Shown here in pieces: positions 23,682 through 33,974 of a stretch of DNA of 64,000 bases. This DNA is from Leclercia pneumoniae (lineage in GTDB: Bacteria; Pseudomonadota; Gammaproteobacteria; Enterobacterales; Enterobacteriaceae): NCBI RefSeq assembly GCF_017348915.1, contig NZ_CP071383.1, positions 248,001 through 312,000 on the forward strand, in the 5' to 3' direction. The notes below the pieces were generated by a model. It was not told the origin of the DNA. It was given only the letters and a program-made list of their open reading frames with translations, and searched no databases. The position numbers and the translations under genes are program-made. Position 1 is the first letter of the stretch, and each line of letters begins with the position of its first letter.

Positions 23682-24195
23682 AGCGCGGCTTCTTCTTCAA
23701 CTGAATGGAGTGATCGTGCTGACATTCACTTTGATGGCTACACGCCTCAACTTCAACGCAATCCACGCACAGGCCGTGCGCTTCAATCACATTGTGCCAC
23801 AGAGCGAAGCCCATCTTTGCCGCGAGAGTGTGCATAATGTCTTCAATGCCTTCCGCACTCTCTTCCTTCACGCTACCGCAGCGATCGCAGATAAACATGG
23901 CTGATGTGTGGGTCGGCTGATCGAACAGATGGCAAAGCACGTAGCTGTTCGTCGACTCCACCTTGTGGACAAATCCCTGTTCTAGTAAAAAATCCAGCGC
24001 ACGATAGACCGTTGGCGGCTTCGCCTGCGGTTCACTGGCACGCAGCAGATCCAGCAAATCATAGGCGCTGATGGCCCCTTGCTGCAGACTGAGCAGGCGC
24101 AACACTTCAAGGCGCTGCGGAGTCAGGCGCACATTGCGTTGCGCACAGAGCTTTTCAGCCTGCGCCAGCAGCTCCTGCGTTGTGGTCTTTTCCAT
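23680..24195 (-). CDS. zur: Zinc uptake regulator Zur
   Basis: Fur-family repressor of zinc uptake genes (znuABC) using Zn(II) as co-repressor. The protein has 171 residues: an N-terminal winged helix (RLTPQRLEVLRLL, PPTVYRALDFLLEQG), then the zinc sites with CDRCG, the His-rich stretch and CVDCVEVEAC. The start at 24195 (MEKTTTQ) is the family start. Confidence 0.96.
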   Translation of the reverse strand: MEKTTTQELLAQAEKLCAQRNVRLTPQRLEVLRLLSLQQGAISAYDLLDLLRASEPQAKPPTVYRALDFLLEQGFVHKVESTNSYVLCHLFDQPTHTSAMFICDRCGSVKEESAEGIEDIMHTLAAKMGFALWHNVIEAHGLCVDCVEVEACSHQSECQHDHSIQLKKKPR

Positions 24196-24307
24196 TAAGC
24201 ACCTCAAAAACGTGGAATAACAAGTCATCACTTTACCATGTTCTGGTCAAAACACCGAGATCCGCGCCTTGTGCTATACCTGAGCCAATAAACAGAGGAA
24301 TAAAACG

Positions 24308-24796
24308 ATGAAAAAACCTGACTGTATACGGCATTGGCGCGACCTTGAGGGTCCCGATGATTCTACCTATCCCGACAGCGACGAGCGCTTTTCTATTGGT
24401 GCTCCGCTGGCGCGTGCGCTGGGACTGGGTCGGATAGGTATCCATCATGAGCGCCTGCCGCCAGGACGCCGTACTTCGTATCCGCATGCAGAAAGTGATG
24501 AAGAGGAGTTTGCGCATGTGCTGGAGGGGCACCCGCAGGTGTGGATAAATGGCTATCTCTGGGAGCTGGAGCCTGGCGACAGCGTCGGATTCCCCGCCGG
24601 GACGGGCATCTGCCACACCTTTATCAATAATACCGACGCGGAGGTTCGCCTGCTGGTCATTGGTGAAGCGAATAAAAAACACAACCGTATCTATTACCCG
24701 AAAAATGCCGTCTACGGCGCCACACGTGTAGATCGCTGGGTTGACCATCCACCGCAATTTTTTGGCCCTCACGATGGAAAACCTGGGCGAAAATAA
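24308..24796 (+). CDS. Cupin-domain protein, function unknown
   Basis: A 162-residue single-domain protein with the two cupin motifs: HHERLPPGRRTSYPHAESDEEE (about 48-69, supplying His/Glu metal ligands) and the second around PAGTGICHTFINN (about 98-110). It resembles COG3837-type cupins of unknown substrate. The ATG follows AGAGGAAT. It sits where E. coli carries yjbL and yjbM, divergent from zur by 112 bases. A zinc-related role is possible from position only and not otherwise supported. Confidence 0.8.
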   Translation: MKKPDCIRHWRDLEGPDDSTYPDSDERFSIGAPLARALGLGRIGIHHERLPPGRRTSYPHAESDEEEFAHVLEGHPQVWINGYLWELEPGDSVGFPAGTGICHTFINNTDAEVRLLVIGEANKKHNRIYYPKNAVYGATRVDRWVDHPPQFFGPHDGKPGRK

Positions 24797-24906
24797 TTTC
24801 CTCTTCTATAAATATTGAGGGTCGTCACATATTAGAACAGGCCGGACAGGGAATTTAACTTAAGGAAATAGCAGGTCTTTTTGCACTTATTCACAGCAAT
24901 AGTTTG

Positions 24907-24940
24907 CCCCTGTATGGGTGATAACAGACAGGGGTTGTTT
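24907..24940 (+). terminator. Hairpin with T-rich tail after the cupin gene
   Basis: CCCCTGT (24907-24913) and ACAGGGG (24928-24934) pair and are followed by TTGTTT. It lies 28 bases before the TraF-like gene and could be the cupin-gene terminator or a leader structure. Confidence 0.5.
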
Positions 24941-24967
24941 AATAACAGACTATAAGACGAGAATACT

Positions 24968-26293
24968 GTGAAAAAACATTTTAAATTTTCGGTGGTTAGC
25001 ATCGCTGTCTCCTTTTTTGTGGCAAATCAGGCGGGGGCAGCCAATACCTGGACAGAAGCTCGCGGCGACGCGATGGGTGGCACAGGCGTAGCATCGGCAC
25101 ATTATGGCAGCGCGGCGCTGATTAACCCCGCGTTGCTGGCACGCGCACAACAGGAAGATAACGTTACGATTATCCTTCCGACCGTTGGTGCGCAAATTAG
25201 CGATAAAGACAATTTGCAGGATGAAATTGATCACATTAACGATCGTGTCGATTATTACGATGATGTGGTTGATAACTTAACTCTGGAGAATATTCTGCTC
25301 GATCCGCGCGGAACCGCATTGCAGTTCCAGGGGGCGGCGGGCGAACTGGCGGATGAGCTCGATTACCTGCGCGGCAAAACTGCCCGTGCCAGCGCGGGGG
25401 CCGGACTCACCGTTGCTATTCCCACCCAGCAACTCTCCATGGCGTTTGTGGCGAAGGGTTATGCGCGCGGTCGCGTAAGCACCTCCATCGATCAGCATGA
25501 TGTGGATTTTTTAAACTCAATTCGAAAAAGCGATCTTGATGATCTGCGCAGTCCTGTTTATCTGCAGGCGGGTAATGCGGCGCAGGAGGGATCCGACGCA
25601 ATAACTAAACATCTGAACTCAACCGCATCGGGCAGAGTAGCTATTGTCTCTGATTACGGTATTGCGGTTGCTCGTCAGTTTGAGATGGGCGATGTGCCCG
25701 TGTCCTTAGGCGTGACGCCAAAGCTGCAAAAAACCTGGCTCTATAACTACACCACCTCTATTTATGACTACGACAGCAACGACTGGAACAGCAGTCGCTA
25801 CCGTAATGACGACACCGGCTTCAACGTTGACGTGGGTATTGCCGCCGATCTGGGCGAGAACTGGACCCTGGGTCTGAGCGGGCAGAACCTTATCTCACGC
25901 GATATTGATACTCGAGATGTCCGCATCACCAATGGCTACACGGGTGAGGTGGTGAACTACAAAGATACCTACCAGATTCGACCGCTGGTTACCGCAGGGC
26001 TGGCCTGGCACACCGACCTGGTCACCATCAGCGCGGATGGCGATCTGACCGAAACCAAAGGCTTTAAATCGGAAGACACCTCGCAGTATGTGGGCGTGGG
26101 TGCCGAAGTGACGCCGCTGAGCTGGCTGGCGGTACGTGCGGGCTTCCGTGGCGATGTGAAAGGTAACGACAGCAATGTCTTTACCGGCGGTCTGGGCTTT
26201 GCGCCCTTTAACACCGTCCATGTCGATCTGACCGGTATTTACGGGGAAGATGAGACCTGGGGTGCCGGTGCGCAGCTCACCATGACCTTCTAA
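24968..26293 (+). CDS. TraF-like outer-membrane beta-barrel protein
   Basis: A 441-residue protein with a clear signal peptide (cleavage after NQAGA) and the start TWTEARGDAMGGTGVASAH. The ending GAGAQLTMTF and many amphipathic strands suggest an OmpP1/FadL-like barrel; databases commonly call this family 'conjugal transfer TraF-like' (PF13729). No conjugation genes are nearby, so that name should not be read as function. A GTG start at 24968 is the only one that gives the signal peptide. It is absent at this position in E. coli K-12. A perfect hairpin follows. Confidence 0.75.
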   Translation: MKKHFKFSVVSIAVSFFVANQAGAANTWTEARGDAMGGTGVASAHYGSAALINPALLARAQQEDNVTIILPTVGAQISDKDNLQDEIDHINDRVDYYDDVVDNLTLENILLDPRGTALQFQGAAGELADELDYLRGKTARASAGAGLTVAIPTQQLSMAFVAKGYARGRVSTSIDQHDVDFLNSIRKSDLDDLRSPVYLQAGNAAQEGSDAITKHLNSTASGRVAIVSDYGIAVARQFEMGDVPVSLGVTPKLQKTWLYNYTTSIYDYDSNDWNSSRYRNDDTGFNVDVGIAADLGENWTLGLSGQNLISRDIDTRDVRITNGYTGEVVNYKDTYQIRPLVTAGLAWHTDLVTISADGDLTETKGFKSEDTSQYVGVGAEVTPLSWLAVRAGFRGDVKGNDSNVFTGGLGFAPFNTVHVDLTGIYGEDETWGAGAQLTMTF

Positions 26294-26299
26294 AGTAAA

Positions 26300-26326
26300 C
26301 CGGAGGCGCTGCGCCTCCGGCTTCTC
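26300..26326 (+). terminator. Terminator after the TraF-like gene
   Basis: CCGGAGGCGC-T-GCGCCTCCGG followed by CTTCTCTTT. Confidence 0.75.
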
Positions 26327-26375
26327 TTTGTGCTATAGTTACGCCCCCTTTTTACCAGATGCTTAAAACTTCGCC

Positions 26376-27371
26376 ATGTCGTCAGAACTTCAGTCTGTTT
26401 ACCCAGCCCACCGTTTCTCCATCGCGCCGATGCTCGACTGGACGGACAGGCACTGCCGTTATTTCCTGCGTTTGCTGTCGCGCAATACGCTGCTCTACAC
26501 CGAAATGGTGACGACCGGCGCGATCATTCACGGTAAGGGTGACTATCTGGCCTACAGCGAAGAGGAGCATCCGGTTGCCCTGCAGCTGGGCGGCAGCGAT
26601 CCGGTGGCTCTGGCTCACTGTGCAAAGCTTGCCGAAGCGCGCGGCTACGATGAGATCAACCTCAACGTCGGCTGTCCTTCCGACCGTGTGCAGAACGGTA
26701 TGTTCGGCGCCTGCCTGATGGGCAATGCTCAGCTGGTTGCCGACTGCGTGAAAGCGATGCGCGATGTGGTCTCTATTCCGGTAACGGTTAAAACCCGTAT
26801 CGGCATTGATGAACAGGACAGCTATGAATTCCTGTGTGATTTCATTAATACGGTTTCCGGCCGCGGTGAGTGCGAGATGTTTATCATCCACGCCCGCAAA
26901 GCCTGGCTCTCTGGCCTGAGTCCAAAAGAGAACCGCGAGATCCCGCCGCTGGACTACCCGCGCGTCTACCAGTTGAAGCGCGATTTTCCGCACCTGACCC
27001 TGTCTATTAACGGTGGTATCAAATCGCTGGATGAGGCGAAAGCGCATCTGGAGCACATGGATGGAGTCATGGTGGGCCGTGAGGCCTATCAAAACCCGGG
27101 CATTCTGGCCTCCGTTGACCGCGAAATTTTTGCTGTCGACGGCATCGACAACGATCCGGTCTCTGTCGTGCGGGCGATGTACCCCTACATTGAGCGCGAG
27201 CTCAGTCAAGGGACCTATCTTGGCCATGTGACTCGCCATATGCTCGGCCTGTTCCAGGGCATCCCGGGGGCGCGCCAGTGGCGCCGTCACCTGAGTGAAA
27301 ACGCCCATAAAGCCGGAGCGGATATCGAGGTGCTCGAACAGGCGCTCCGCCTGGTGGCGGACAAGCGATAA
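26376..27371 (+). CDS. dusA: tRNA-dihydrouridine(20/20a) synthase DusA
   Basis: FMN-dependent enzyme reducing uridine to dihydrouridine at positions 20/20a of the tRNA D-loop. The protein has 331 residues: TIM-barrel start ([19 protein letters not shown]), catalytic Cys100 in [14 protein letters not shown]-phosphate loop SINGGIKS and [13 protein letters not shown]. The start at 26376 gives a slightly different N-terminus from E. coli, where this part is variable. Confidence 0.96.
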   Translation: MSSELQSVYPAHRFSIAPMLDWTDRHCRYFLRLLSRNTLLYTEMVTTGAIIHGKGDYLAYSEEEHPVALQLGGSDPVALAHCAKLAEARGYDEINLNVGCPSDRVQNGMFGACLMGNAQLVADCVKAMRDVVSIPVTVKTRIGIDEQDSYEFLCDFINTVSGRGECEMFIIHARKAWLSGLSPKENREIPPLDYPRVYQLKRDFPHLTLSINGGIKSLDEAKAHLEHMDGVMVGREAYQNPGILASVDREIFAVDGIDNDPVSVVRAMYPYIERELSQGTYLGHVTRHMLGLFQGIPGARQWRRHLSENAHKAGADIEVLEQALRLVADKR

Positions 27372-27399
27372 ATTTCGCTAAAAAATCGTCAAATAGACC

Positions 27400-27428
27400 A
27401 CGCTCTGTCATTGTTGCAGGGCGTTTTT
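27400..27428 (+). terminator. dusA terminator
   Basis: ACGCTCTG (27400-27407) and CAGGGCGT (27417-27424) form a stem with one G-T pair, followed by T's. Confidence 0.7.
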
Positions 27429-27453
27429 GTAGATAAATCAAAGCGCTAAAAAC

Positions 27454-27469
27454 TGGCATGAATCTTGTA
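27454..27469 (+). promoter_or_regulatory. Sigma-54 promoter of pspG
   Basis: TGGCATGAATCTTGTA matches the -24/-12 pattern TGGCAC-N5-TTGC with a GG and GT at the right spacing, 40 bases before the pspG start. In E. coli pspG is transcribed by sigma-54 with PspF, so the site is expected here. Confidence 0.88.
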
Positions 27470-27509
27470 ATGATGTGCATATCATAGTGACATTACCTGG
27501 GAGAGAGTC

Positions 27510-27752
27510 ATGCTGGAATTGCTGTTTGTTGTGGGATTTTTTGTGATGCTCCTGGTCACAGGGGTATCCCTGTTGGGAATTATTGCCGCGCTGGTGGTGG
27601 CAACCGCAGTGATGTTTGTCGGCGGATTGTTCGCCCTGATGTTTAAAGTTCTGCCCTGGTTGTTACTGGCCGTGGCCGTCGTCTGGGCGATACGGGCGAT
27701 AAAATCGCCAAAAGTCCCGAAGTATCAGCGCAATAACCGTTTTCGTTACTAA
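27510..27752 (+). CDS. pspG: Envelope stress (phage-shock) protein PspG
   Basis: Small inner-membrane effector of the phage-shock response, 80 residues. Two or three hydrophobic segments (LELLFVVGFFVMLLVTGVSL, then IIAALVVATAVMFVGG, then VLPWLLLAVAVVWAIRAI) precede a basic tail. The ATG at 27510 follows GGGAGAG. Monocistronic, behind the sigma-54 promoter. Confidence 0.94.
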   Translation: MLELLFVVGFFVMLLVTGVSLLGIIAALVVATAVMFVGGLFALMFKVLPWLLLAVAVVWAIRAIKSPKVPKYQRNNRFRY

Positions 27753-27892
27753 GGTATTGAGGGGTTCGTCACAACCCTGCAACTTTTCCGGCGGCGGGGC
27801 TTAGAACAGAATAGGATTTACTTATCAAATCTGTCACTATGACTGCCGTTAAAGAATTCATCGTGCTGTACCCTACATACAGCCGAACTAAA

Positions 27893-27921
27893 AAAAAGAA
27901 AGGGCTTCCTACGGGAAGCCC
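27893..27921 (-). terminator. qor terminator
   Basis: AGGGCTTCC-TAC-GGGAAGCCCT with A-rich sequence on the left, which reads as a T-run on the minus strand after qor. Confidence 0.85.
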
Positions 27922-27937
27922 TAATTCTTTATACGCA

Positions 27938-28921
27938 TCATGGAATTAACAGACTCGACCCCTGCGTTGCCCGACTCTCCAGTATCTCATGCGCGCGCTG
28001 CGCATCGCTTAGCGCATATTTCTGCGCCTTTGCAACATCGACTTTGATAACGCCGCTGGCAATCAGCGAGAAGAGCTCATTGCTGGCCTCCTCTAACTCT
28101 TCGCGGCTGGTGATGTAACCCTGCAGGGAAGGGCGGGTCACGTACAGCGAGCCCTTCTGATTCAGAATGCCAAGATTCACCCCTGTAACGGCCCCGGAGG
28201 CATTCCCGAAGCTCACCATCAGGCCGCGACGTTGCAGACAATCCAGCGACGCCTCCCAGGTATCTTTCCCCACCGAGTCATACACAACCCGCAGCTTTTT
28301 GCCGCCGGTGATCTCTTTGACCCGCTCAACAATGCTCTCTTCGCGGTAGTTAATCACCTGCCACGCCCCCGCCTGCTGTGCGCGCTGCGCTTTTTGCGCA
28401 CTGCCGACGGTACCAATCAGCTTCGCCCCCAGCGCTTTTGCCCACTGGCAGGCAATTAGCCCTACGCCGCCTGCGGCAGCATGGAACAGAAACGGCTCGT
28501 CCGGCTTGATCTCATAGGTTTTGCGCAGCAGGTAGAAGACCGTCAGCCCCTTCAGGAATGATGCCGCCGCCTGCTCAAACGAGATAGCCCCAGGAAGGAT
28601 GGCGGCTTTATCCGCCGGCACGTTATGCACCGAGCTGTAGGCCCCAAGGGCGGATTGCGCATACACGACACGATCGCCCTCCTTGATGTGTTTCACCGCG
28701 CTGCCCACTTTTACAACGACACCGGCAGCTTCGGTGCCCAGTCCGCTGGGCAGCGACGGGGGTGGGTACAAACCGCCCCGGATATAGGTATCAATATAGT
28801 TAATACCAATCGCTTTGTTCTCGACCTGAACCTCGTTATCGCCAGGCGGTGCGGGGGTAAACTCTACCGCCCTCAACACGTCCGGACCGCCATGTTTCTG
28901 GAACTCAATGCGTGTTGCCAT
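27938..28921 (-). CDS. qor: NADPH-dependent quinone oxidoreductase
   Basis: Zinc-free medium-chain dehydrogenase/reductase reducing quinones with NADPH. The protein has 327 residues, with the NADP-binding Rossmann stretch HAAAGGVGLIACQWAKALGA and the conserved VNLGILNQKGSLYVTRP. The start at 28921 (MATRIEFQKHG) is the family start with GGAGGGAGC upstream; the frame stays open for 50 more codons into the dnaB promoter region. Divergent from dnaB by 66 bases. Confidence 0.95.
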   Translation of the reverse strand: MATRIEFQKHGGPDVLRAVEFTPAPPGDNEVQVENKAIGINYIDTYIRGGLYPPPSLPSGLGTEAAGVVVKVGSAVKHIKEGDRVVYAQSALGAYSSVHNVPADKAAILPGAISFEQAAASFLKGLTVFYLLRKTYEIKPDEPFLFHAAAGGVGLIACQWAKALGAKLIGTVGSAQKAQRAQQAGAWQVINYREESIVERVKEITGGKKLRVVYDSVGKDTWEASLDCLQRRGLMVSFGNASGAVTGVNLGILNQKGSLYVTRPSLQGYITSREELEEASNELFSLIASGVIKVDVAKAQKYALSDAQRAHEILESRATQGSSLLIP

Positions 28922-28987
28922 GCTCCCTCCGTAAGAAAAATATGGTAATCTTTCGACCCACTCTTTATCTCGGTAACTCCATTCACT

Positions 28988-30400
28988 ATGGCAGGAAACA
29001 AACCCTTCAACAAACAGACTGAACCTCGTGAGCGCGATCCACAACTCGCCGGGCTGAAAGTCCCGCCGCACTCGATTGAAGCGGAACAGTCGGTGTTGGG
29101 TGGGTTAATGCTGGATAACGAGCGCTGGGACGATGTCGCCGAGCGCGTTGTGACGGATGATTTCTATACCCGTCCGCACCGCCATATCTTTACTGAAATG
29201 GCGCGTTTGCAGGAGTCAGGAAGCCCCATCGATCTGATTACGCTGGCGGAATCGCTCGAGCGTCAGGGTCAACTGGATACCGTAGGCGGCTTCGCCTACC
29301 TGGCCGAGCTGTCAAAAAACACTCCAAGTGCCGCAAACATCAGCGCTTATGCCGACATCGTCCGCGAACGTGCAGTTGTTCGCGACATGATCTCTGTGGC
29401 CAATGAGATCGCCGAAGCCGGCTTCGATCCGCAGGGACGTAATAGCGACGAACTGCTGGATCTGGCAGAGTCTCGTGTATTCAAAATCGCTGAAAGTCGC
29501 GCAAACAAGGATGAAGGGCCGAAAAACATTGCGGAAGTGCTTGATGCCACCGTATCGCGTATAGAGCAGCTCTTCCAGCAGCCGCACGACGGCGTCACCG
29601 GGGTTAATACCGGCTATGACGATCTGAATAAAAAGACCGCCGGGCTTCAGCCTTCGGATCTGATTATCGTCGCGGCGCGTCCATCGATGGGTAAAACGAC
29701 ATTTGCGATGAACCTCGTCGAAAATGCGGCAATGTTGCAAGATAAACCGGTTCTTATTTTCAGCCTCGAGATGCCTTCTGAGCAGATTATGATGCGTTCT
29801 CTGGCGTCGCTTTCGCGCGTGGATCAGACCCGCATCCGTACCGGCCAGCTTGATGACGAGGACTGGGCACGCATCTCTGGCACCATGGGCATCTTGCTGG
29901 AAAAACGTAACATCTACATTGATGACTCCTCCGGCCTGACGCCAACGGAGGTGCGCTCCCGCGCGCGGCGTATCGCGCGTGAACATGGCGGGATCGGTCT
30001 TATCATGATCGACTACCTGCAGCTGATGCGTGTGCCGTCACTGTCCGACAACCGTACGCTGGAGATTGCCGAAATCTCCCGCTCGCTCAAAGCGCTCGCC
30101 AAAGAACTTCAGGTGCCTGTTGTCGCCCTCTCGCAGCTGAACCGCTCTCTGGAACAGCGCGCCGATAAACGCCCGGTCAACTCCGATCTGCGTGAATCGG
30201 GCTCTATCGAGCAGGATGCCGACTTAATCATGTTTATCTATCGTGATGAGGTGTATCACGAGAACAGCGATCTGAAAGGGATCGCGGAAATCATTATTGG
30301 TAAGCAGCGTAACGGCCCCATCGGCACCGTGCGCCTGACCTTTAATGGGCAATGGTCGCGCTTCGATAACTATGCGGGACCGCAGTACGACGACGAATAA
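28988..30400 (+). CDS. dnaB: Replicative DNA helicase
   Basis: Hexameric 5'-3' helicase of the replication fork. The protein has 470 residues, one fewer than E. coli (in the N-terminal tail). The N-terminal primase-interacting domain (PHSIEAEQSVLGGLM) is followed by the RecA-like ATPase domain: Walker A ARPSMGKTTF at about 230-239 and Walker B IGLIMIDYLQLM. No intein is present. Confidence 0.98.
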   Translation: MAGNKPFNKQTEPRERDPQLAGLKVPPHSIEAEQSVLGGLMLDNERWDDVAERVVTDDFYTRPHRHIFTEMARLQESGSPIDLITLAESLERQGQLDTVGGFAYLAELSKNTPSAANISAYADIVRERAVVRDMISVANEIAEAGFDPQGRNSDELLDLAESRVFKIAESRANKDEGPKNIAEVLDATVSRIEQLFQQPHDGVTGVNTGYDDLNKKTAGLQPSDLIIVAARPSMGKTTFAMNLVENAAMLQDKPVLIFSLEMPSEQIMMRSLASLSRVDQTRIRTGQLDDEDWARISGTMGILLEKRNIYIDDSSGLTPTEVRSRARRIAREHGGIGLIMIDYLQLMRVPSLSDNRTLEIAEISRSLKALAKELQVPVVALSQLNRSLEQRADKRPVNSDLRESGSIEQDADLIMFIYRDEVYHENSDLKGIAEIIIGKQRNGPIGTVRLTFNGQWSRFDNYAGPQYDDE

Positions 30401-30545
30401 CTCTCCATCATTCTTCACGCCGCAGGGGCATTGACTGCGCCCGCTCACCCCGGTCACTTAGTTTACTCAGCTCCCGGGGATTCACGGGCTTGTCGCCTTC
30501 CTGCAACGCAAAGGATTTTAGAGAGTCTTTTATTAAGGAATTCAC

Positions 30546-31625
30546 ATGCAAGCGGCAACTGTAATCATTAACCGCCGCGCTCTGCGTCACAATCTGCAAT
30601 GCCTGCGTGAACGGGCACCCGCCAGTAAACTGGTTGCAGTCGTGAAAGCGAACGCTTACGGACACGGTCTTCTTGAGACCGCGCGAACGCTCCCCGATGC
30701 CGATGCTTTTGGTGTCGCCCGCCTTGAAGAGGCCCTCCGCCTGCGCGCAGGGGGCATCTCTCAACCCATCTTACTGCTCGAAGGCTTTTTCAACGCCGCG
30801 GATCTGGATGTCATCGCAGCGCAGCAACTGCATACCGCGGTGCATAACGAAGAGCAGCTGGCCGCTCTGGAAGCCGCACAGCTCAGCACGCCAGTCACCG
30901 TGTGGATGAAACTGGATACCGGTATGCACCGGCTTGGGGTGCGTCCAGAGCAGGCTGAAGCGTTCTGGCAGCGTCTGAGTCAGTGCAAAAACGTGCGTCA
31001 GCCAGTCAATATCGTCAGCCATTTTGCCCGCGCCGATGAGCCCGAGTGTGGCGCCACGGAACAGCAGCTGGATCTGTTTAACACCTTCTGCGAAGGCAAA
31101 CCCGGCCAGCGTTCCATCGCGGCCTCTGGCGGTATTCTGCTGTGGCCTCAGTCGCACTTCGACTGGGTGCGCCCGGGCATTATTCTGTATGGCGTGTCGC
31201 CGCTCGAAGACCAATCCTGCGGAGCGGACTTCGGATTTCAGCCGGTGATGTCTCTGGTTTCAACGCTTATTGCCGTGCGCGAGCACAAAGCCGGAGAGCC
31301 GGTCGGCTACGGTGGCACCTGGGTAAGCGAACGCGATACCCGTTTAGGCGTGGTGGCGATGGGCTACGGCGACGGCTATCCGCGTGCGGCGCCCACCGGC
31401 ACCCCCGTACTGGTAAATGGCCGCGAAGTGCCGATTGTTGGCCGCGTGGCGATGGACATGATCTGCGTTGACCTGGGGCCGGCGGCTAACGAGCGCGCGG
31501 GCGATCCGGTGGTGATGTGGGGGTATGGCCTCCCGGTTGAGCGCATTGCAGAAATAACAAAAGTGAGCGCTTACGAACTTATTACGCGGCTCACCTCCCG
31601 CGTGGCCATGCACTACCTGGATTAA
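30546..31625 (+). CDS. alr: Alanine racemase (biosynthetic)
   Basis: PLP enzyme producing D-alanine for peptidoglycan. The protein has 359 residues, with the PLP lysine Lys34 in [10 protein letters not shown] and the second active-site block near the C-terminus ([13 protein letters not shown]). The ATG follows TAAGGAATTCAC. It lies 145 bases after dnaB and probably has its own promoter. tyrB follows. Confidence 0.97.
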   Translation: MQAATVIINRRALRHNLQCLRERAPASKLVAVVKANAYGHGLLETARTLPDADAFGVARLEEALRLRAGGISQPILLLEGFFNAADLDVIAAQQLHTAVHNEEQLAALEAAQLSTPVTVWMKLDTGMHRLGVRPEQAEAFWQRLSQCKNVRQPVNIVSHFARADEPECGATEQQLDLFNTFCEGKPGQRSIAASGGILLWPQSHFDWVRPGIILYGVSPLEDQSCGADFGFQPVMSLVSTLIAVREHKAGEPVGYGGTWVSERDTRLGVVAMGYGDGYPRAAPTGTPVLVNGREVPIVGRVAMDMICVDLGPAANERAGDPVVMWGYGLPVERIAEITKVSAYELITRLTSRVAMHYLD

Positions 31626-31742
31626 GACAGATCGGAGCGCGGTGAGATGCCGCGCCCCGATTCCCTTCACAAGGCTCGATCTTCTTTCGCTTCCGGTTTA
31701 TTGTTGAAATCCCTGCCTTATAAAAATCCGGAGAACCATCGC

Positions 31743-32936
31743 GTGTTCCAGAAAGTAGACGCCTACGCCGGCGATCCCATCCTCTCCTTAATGGAGCGTT
31801 TTAAGGACGATCCCCGCAGCGATAAAGTGAACCTGAGCATCGGTCTTTATTACAACGAAGACGGCATTATTCCTCAGCTTAAGGCCGTAGCCGAAGCCGA
31901 AGCGCGCCTGAATGCGGTGCCGCACGGTGCCTCACTCTACCTGCCAATGGAAGGACTCAATACCTACCGCAATACCATTGCGCCGCTGCTGTTTGGTGCC
32001 GACCATCCGGTGTTGCAAAACAAACGTGTGGCTACCATCCAGACGCTGGGCGGCTCGGGGGCATTGAAAGTCGGTGCGGATTTCCTGAAAAAATACTTCC
32101 CGGATTCCGGCGTGTGGGTCAGCGACCCAACGTGGGAAAACCACGTCGCCATCTTTGAAGGCGCGGGCTTTACGGTAGACACTTATCCATGGTTTGACAC
32201 GGAAACCAACGGCGTACGCGTTTCGGCGTTGCTGGAAAAGCTCACGACTCTGCCAGAACGCAGCATTGTGCTGCTGCATCCATGCTGTCATAACCCAACC
32301 GGCGCGGATCTCACAAACGAGCAGTGGGATGCGGTTATCGAGGTGCTGAAAGCGCGTAATCTGATCCCGTTCCTCGACATCGCCTATCAGGGCTTTGGCG
32401 CGGGAATGGAAGAGGACGCCTACGCCATTCGCGCCATTGCCAGCGCCGGGCTGCCCGCACTGGTGAGCAACTCCTTCTCCAAAATCTTCTCGCTCTACGG
32501 CGAACGCGTGGGTGGCCTGTCTGTGGTATGTGAAGATGCCGAAGCGGCCAGCCGCGTGCTTGGACAGCTGAAGGCGACGGTGCGCCGCATCTACTCCAGC
32601 CCACCGGCGTTTGGGGCGCAGGTCGTGGCAACCGTGCTGGGCGATGAGGCATTAAAAGCCAGCTGGCTTGCTGAAGTCGAAGCCATGCGTAGCCGTATCC
32701 TGACAATGCGTCAGACGCTGGTTGAGGTGCTAAAAGAGGCGGTGCCGGGACATAACTTCGATTATCTGCTTAAGCAGCGCGGTATGTTCAGCTATACCGG
32801 TCTCAGCGCGGCGCAGGTTGATCGTCTGCGAGAAGAGTTTGGCGTTTATCTTATCGCCAGCGGCCGCATGTGCGTAGCGGGGCTGAATACCCATAACGTC
32901 CAGCGCGTTGCACAGGCCTTTGCTGCTGTAATGTAA
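31743..32936 (+). CDS. tyrB: Aromatic-amino-acid aminotransferase
   Basis: PLP transaminase for tyrosine, phenylalanine, aspartate and leucine synthesis. The protein has 397 residues, as in E. coli. The PLP lysine lies in [16 protein letters not shown], and NPTGAD is present. The GTG at 31743 gives the family start ([11 protein letters not shown]) with CCGGAGAACC upstream; E. coli tyrB also uses GTG. Repressed by TyrR in E. coli, but no clear TyrR box was identified here. Confidence 0.95.
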   Translation: MFQKVDAYAGDPILSLMERFKDDPRSDKVNLSIGLYYNEDGIIPQLKAVAEAEARLNAVPHGASLYLPMEGLNTYRNTIAPLLFGADHPVLQNKRVATIQTLGGSGALKVGADFLKKYFPDSGVWVSDPTWENHVAIFEGAGFTVDTYPWFDTETNGVRVSALLEKLTTLPERSIVLLHPCCHNPTGADLTNEQWDAVIEVLKARNLIPFLDIAYQGFGAGMEEDAYAIRAIASAGLPALVSNSFSKIFSLYGERVGGLSVVCEDAEAASRVLGQLKATVRRIYSSPPAFGAQVVATVLGDEALKASWLAEVEAMRSRILTMRQTLVEVLKEAVPGHNFDYLLKQRGMFSYTGLSAAQVDRLREEFGVYLIASGRMCVAGLNTHNVQRVAQAFAAVM

Positions 32937-33132
32937 GCACTTACTTACCATGCCCTCTCTCGCTGAGTGAGGGCATCGGGTCACGCTTAACACTCTGTGA
33001 TCGTCTTCTTTTTTCTTCATATTCATAAGTAAATACTCCTTTCCTTCACCGCTTTCAGGGGTTATGGTCGGAGAGTTTTTTGACCATCCACTCAAATTAA
33101 AAGAATAAATGTCTGAATATTCAGGGGAAAAC

Positions 33133-33846
33133 ATGCGCAAGATCACACTGGCGCTCAGCGCCGCCTGCTTACTCTTCTCTCTTAACAGTTCCGTTGTTGC
33201 CCGCGCCTCCGCGCCCACGCCGTTATATAACGGCACTACCGCCGCAAAACTGGCGGAACAAGCCCCGATTCATTGGGTTTCTGTTGCCCAGATTGAAAAT
33301 AGCCTGCTGGGTCGTCCGGCGATGGCGGTGGGCTTTGATATTGATGATACCGTCCTCTTTTCCAGCCCCGGCTTCTGGCGCGGTAAAAAAACATACTCGC
33401 CTGAGAGTGAGGCGTACCTGAAAAATCCCGAGTTTTGGGAAAAGATGAATAACGGCTGGGATGAGTTCAGTATTCCAAAAGAGGTGGCTCGCTCGCTGAT
33501 TGCCATGCACGTAAAACGCGGCGATAGCATCTATTTCGTGACGGGTCGTAGCCAGACCAAAACCGAGACCGTCTCTAAAACCCTGCAGGGCCTTTTCGGC
33601 ATCCCGGCCGCCAACATGAATCCGGTGATTTTCGCGGGCGATCAGCCAGGCCAGAACACCAAAACCGAGTGGTTGCAGCAAAAGCAGATCAAAGTGTTCT
33701 ATGGCGACTCGGATAACGATATCTCCGCGGCCCGCGACGTGGGCGCCAGAGGTATCCGCGTGCTGCGCGCCTCTAACTCCACCTATCGACCATTACCGAT
33801 GGCAGGGGCGTTTGGCGAAGAGGTCATTGTTAATTCGGAATATTGA
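33133..33846 (+). CDS. aphA: Class B acid phosphatase
   Basis: Periplasmic nonspecific acid phosphatase and phosphotransferase of the HAD superfamily. The protein has 237 residues, with a signal peptide ending near VARA. The class B motifs are [12 protein letters not shown] (nucleophile Asp) and [13 protein letters not shown]. The start at 33133 (MRKITLALS) follows AGGGGAAA. A terminator hairpin follows the stop. Confidence 0.96.
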   Translation: MRKITLALSAACLLFSLNSSVVARASAPTPLYNGTTAAKLAEQAPIHWVSVAQIENSLLGRPAMAVGFDIDDTVLFSSPGFWRGKKTYSPESEAYLKNPEFWEKMNNGWDEFSIPKEVARSLIAMHVKRGDSIYFVTGRSQTKTETVSKTLQGLFGIPAANMNPVIFAGDQPGQNTKTEWLQQKQIKVFYGDSDNDISAARDVGARGIRVLRASNSTYRPLPMAGAFGEEVIVNSEY

Positions 33847-33851
33847 TCGCT

Positions 33852-33876
33852 GCCCGGTGCGGTCAGCGCACCGGGC
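33852..33876 (+). terminator. aphA terminator
   Basis: GCCCGGTGC / GCACCGGGC, a 9-bp stem followed by ATTTGATCATTTTT. Confidence 0.75.
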
Positions 33877-33974
33877 ATTTGATCATTTTTTAGCCTGATC
33901 GGGCTCTTCGGGTTTTACCTTTTGCCGTATTGCTGCACACTTAGAAGGACAATTCTTTCAATACGGAGCCGTTC

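Noticed and set aside
24968..26293. Conjugative element suggested by the TraF-like name
   Set aside because: No other transfer, integrase or relaxase genes are present; the protein looks like a chromosomal outer-membrane barrel.
26382..27308. Long open frame antisense to dusA
   Set aside because: Shadow of dusA, with no conserved motif or ribosome binding site.
31640..31742. TyrR boxes upstream of tyrB
   Set aside because: No stretch fits the TGTAAA-N6-TTTACA pattern closely enough to report.
32730..33026. Minus-strand frame starting MNMKKKEDDH behind a good GGAG between tyrB and aphA
   Set aside because: The start signal is attractive, but most of the frame runs antisense through the conserved end of tyrB and shows no family features. 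A small protein here is not excluded but cannot be supported.
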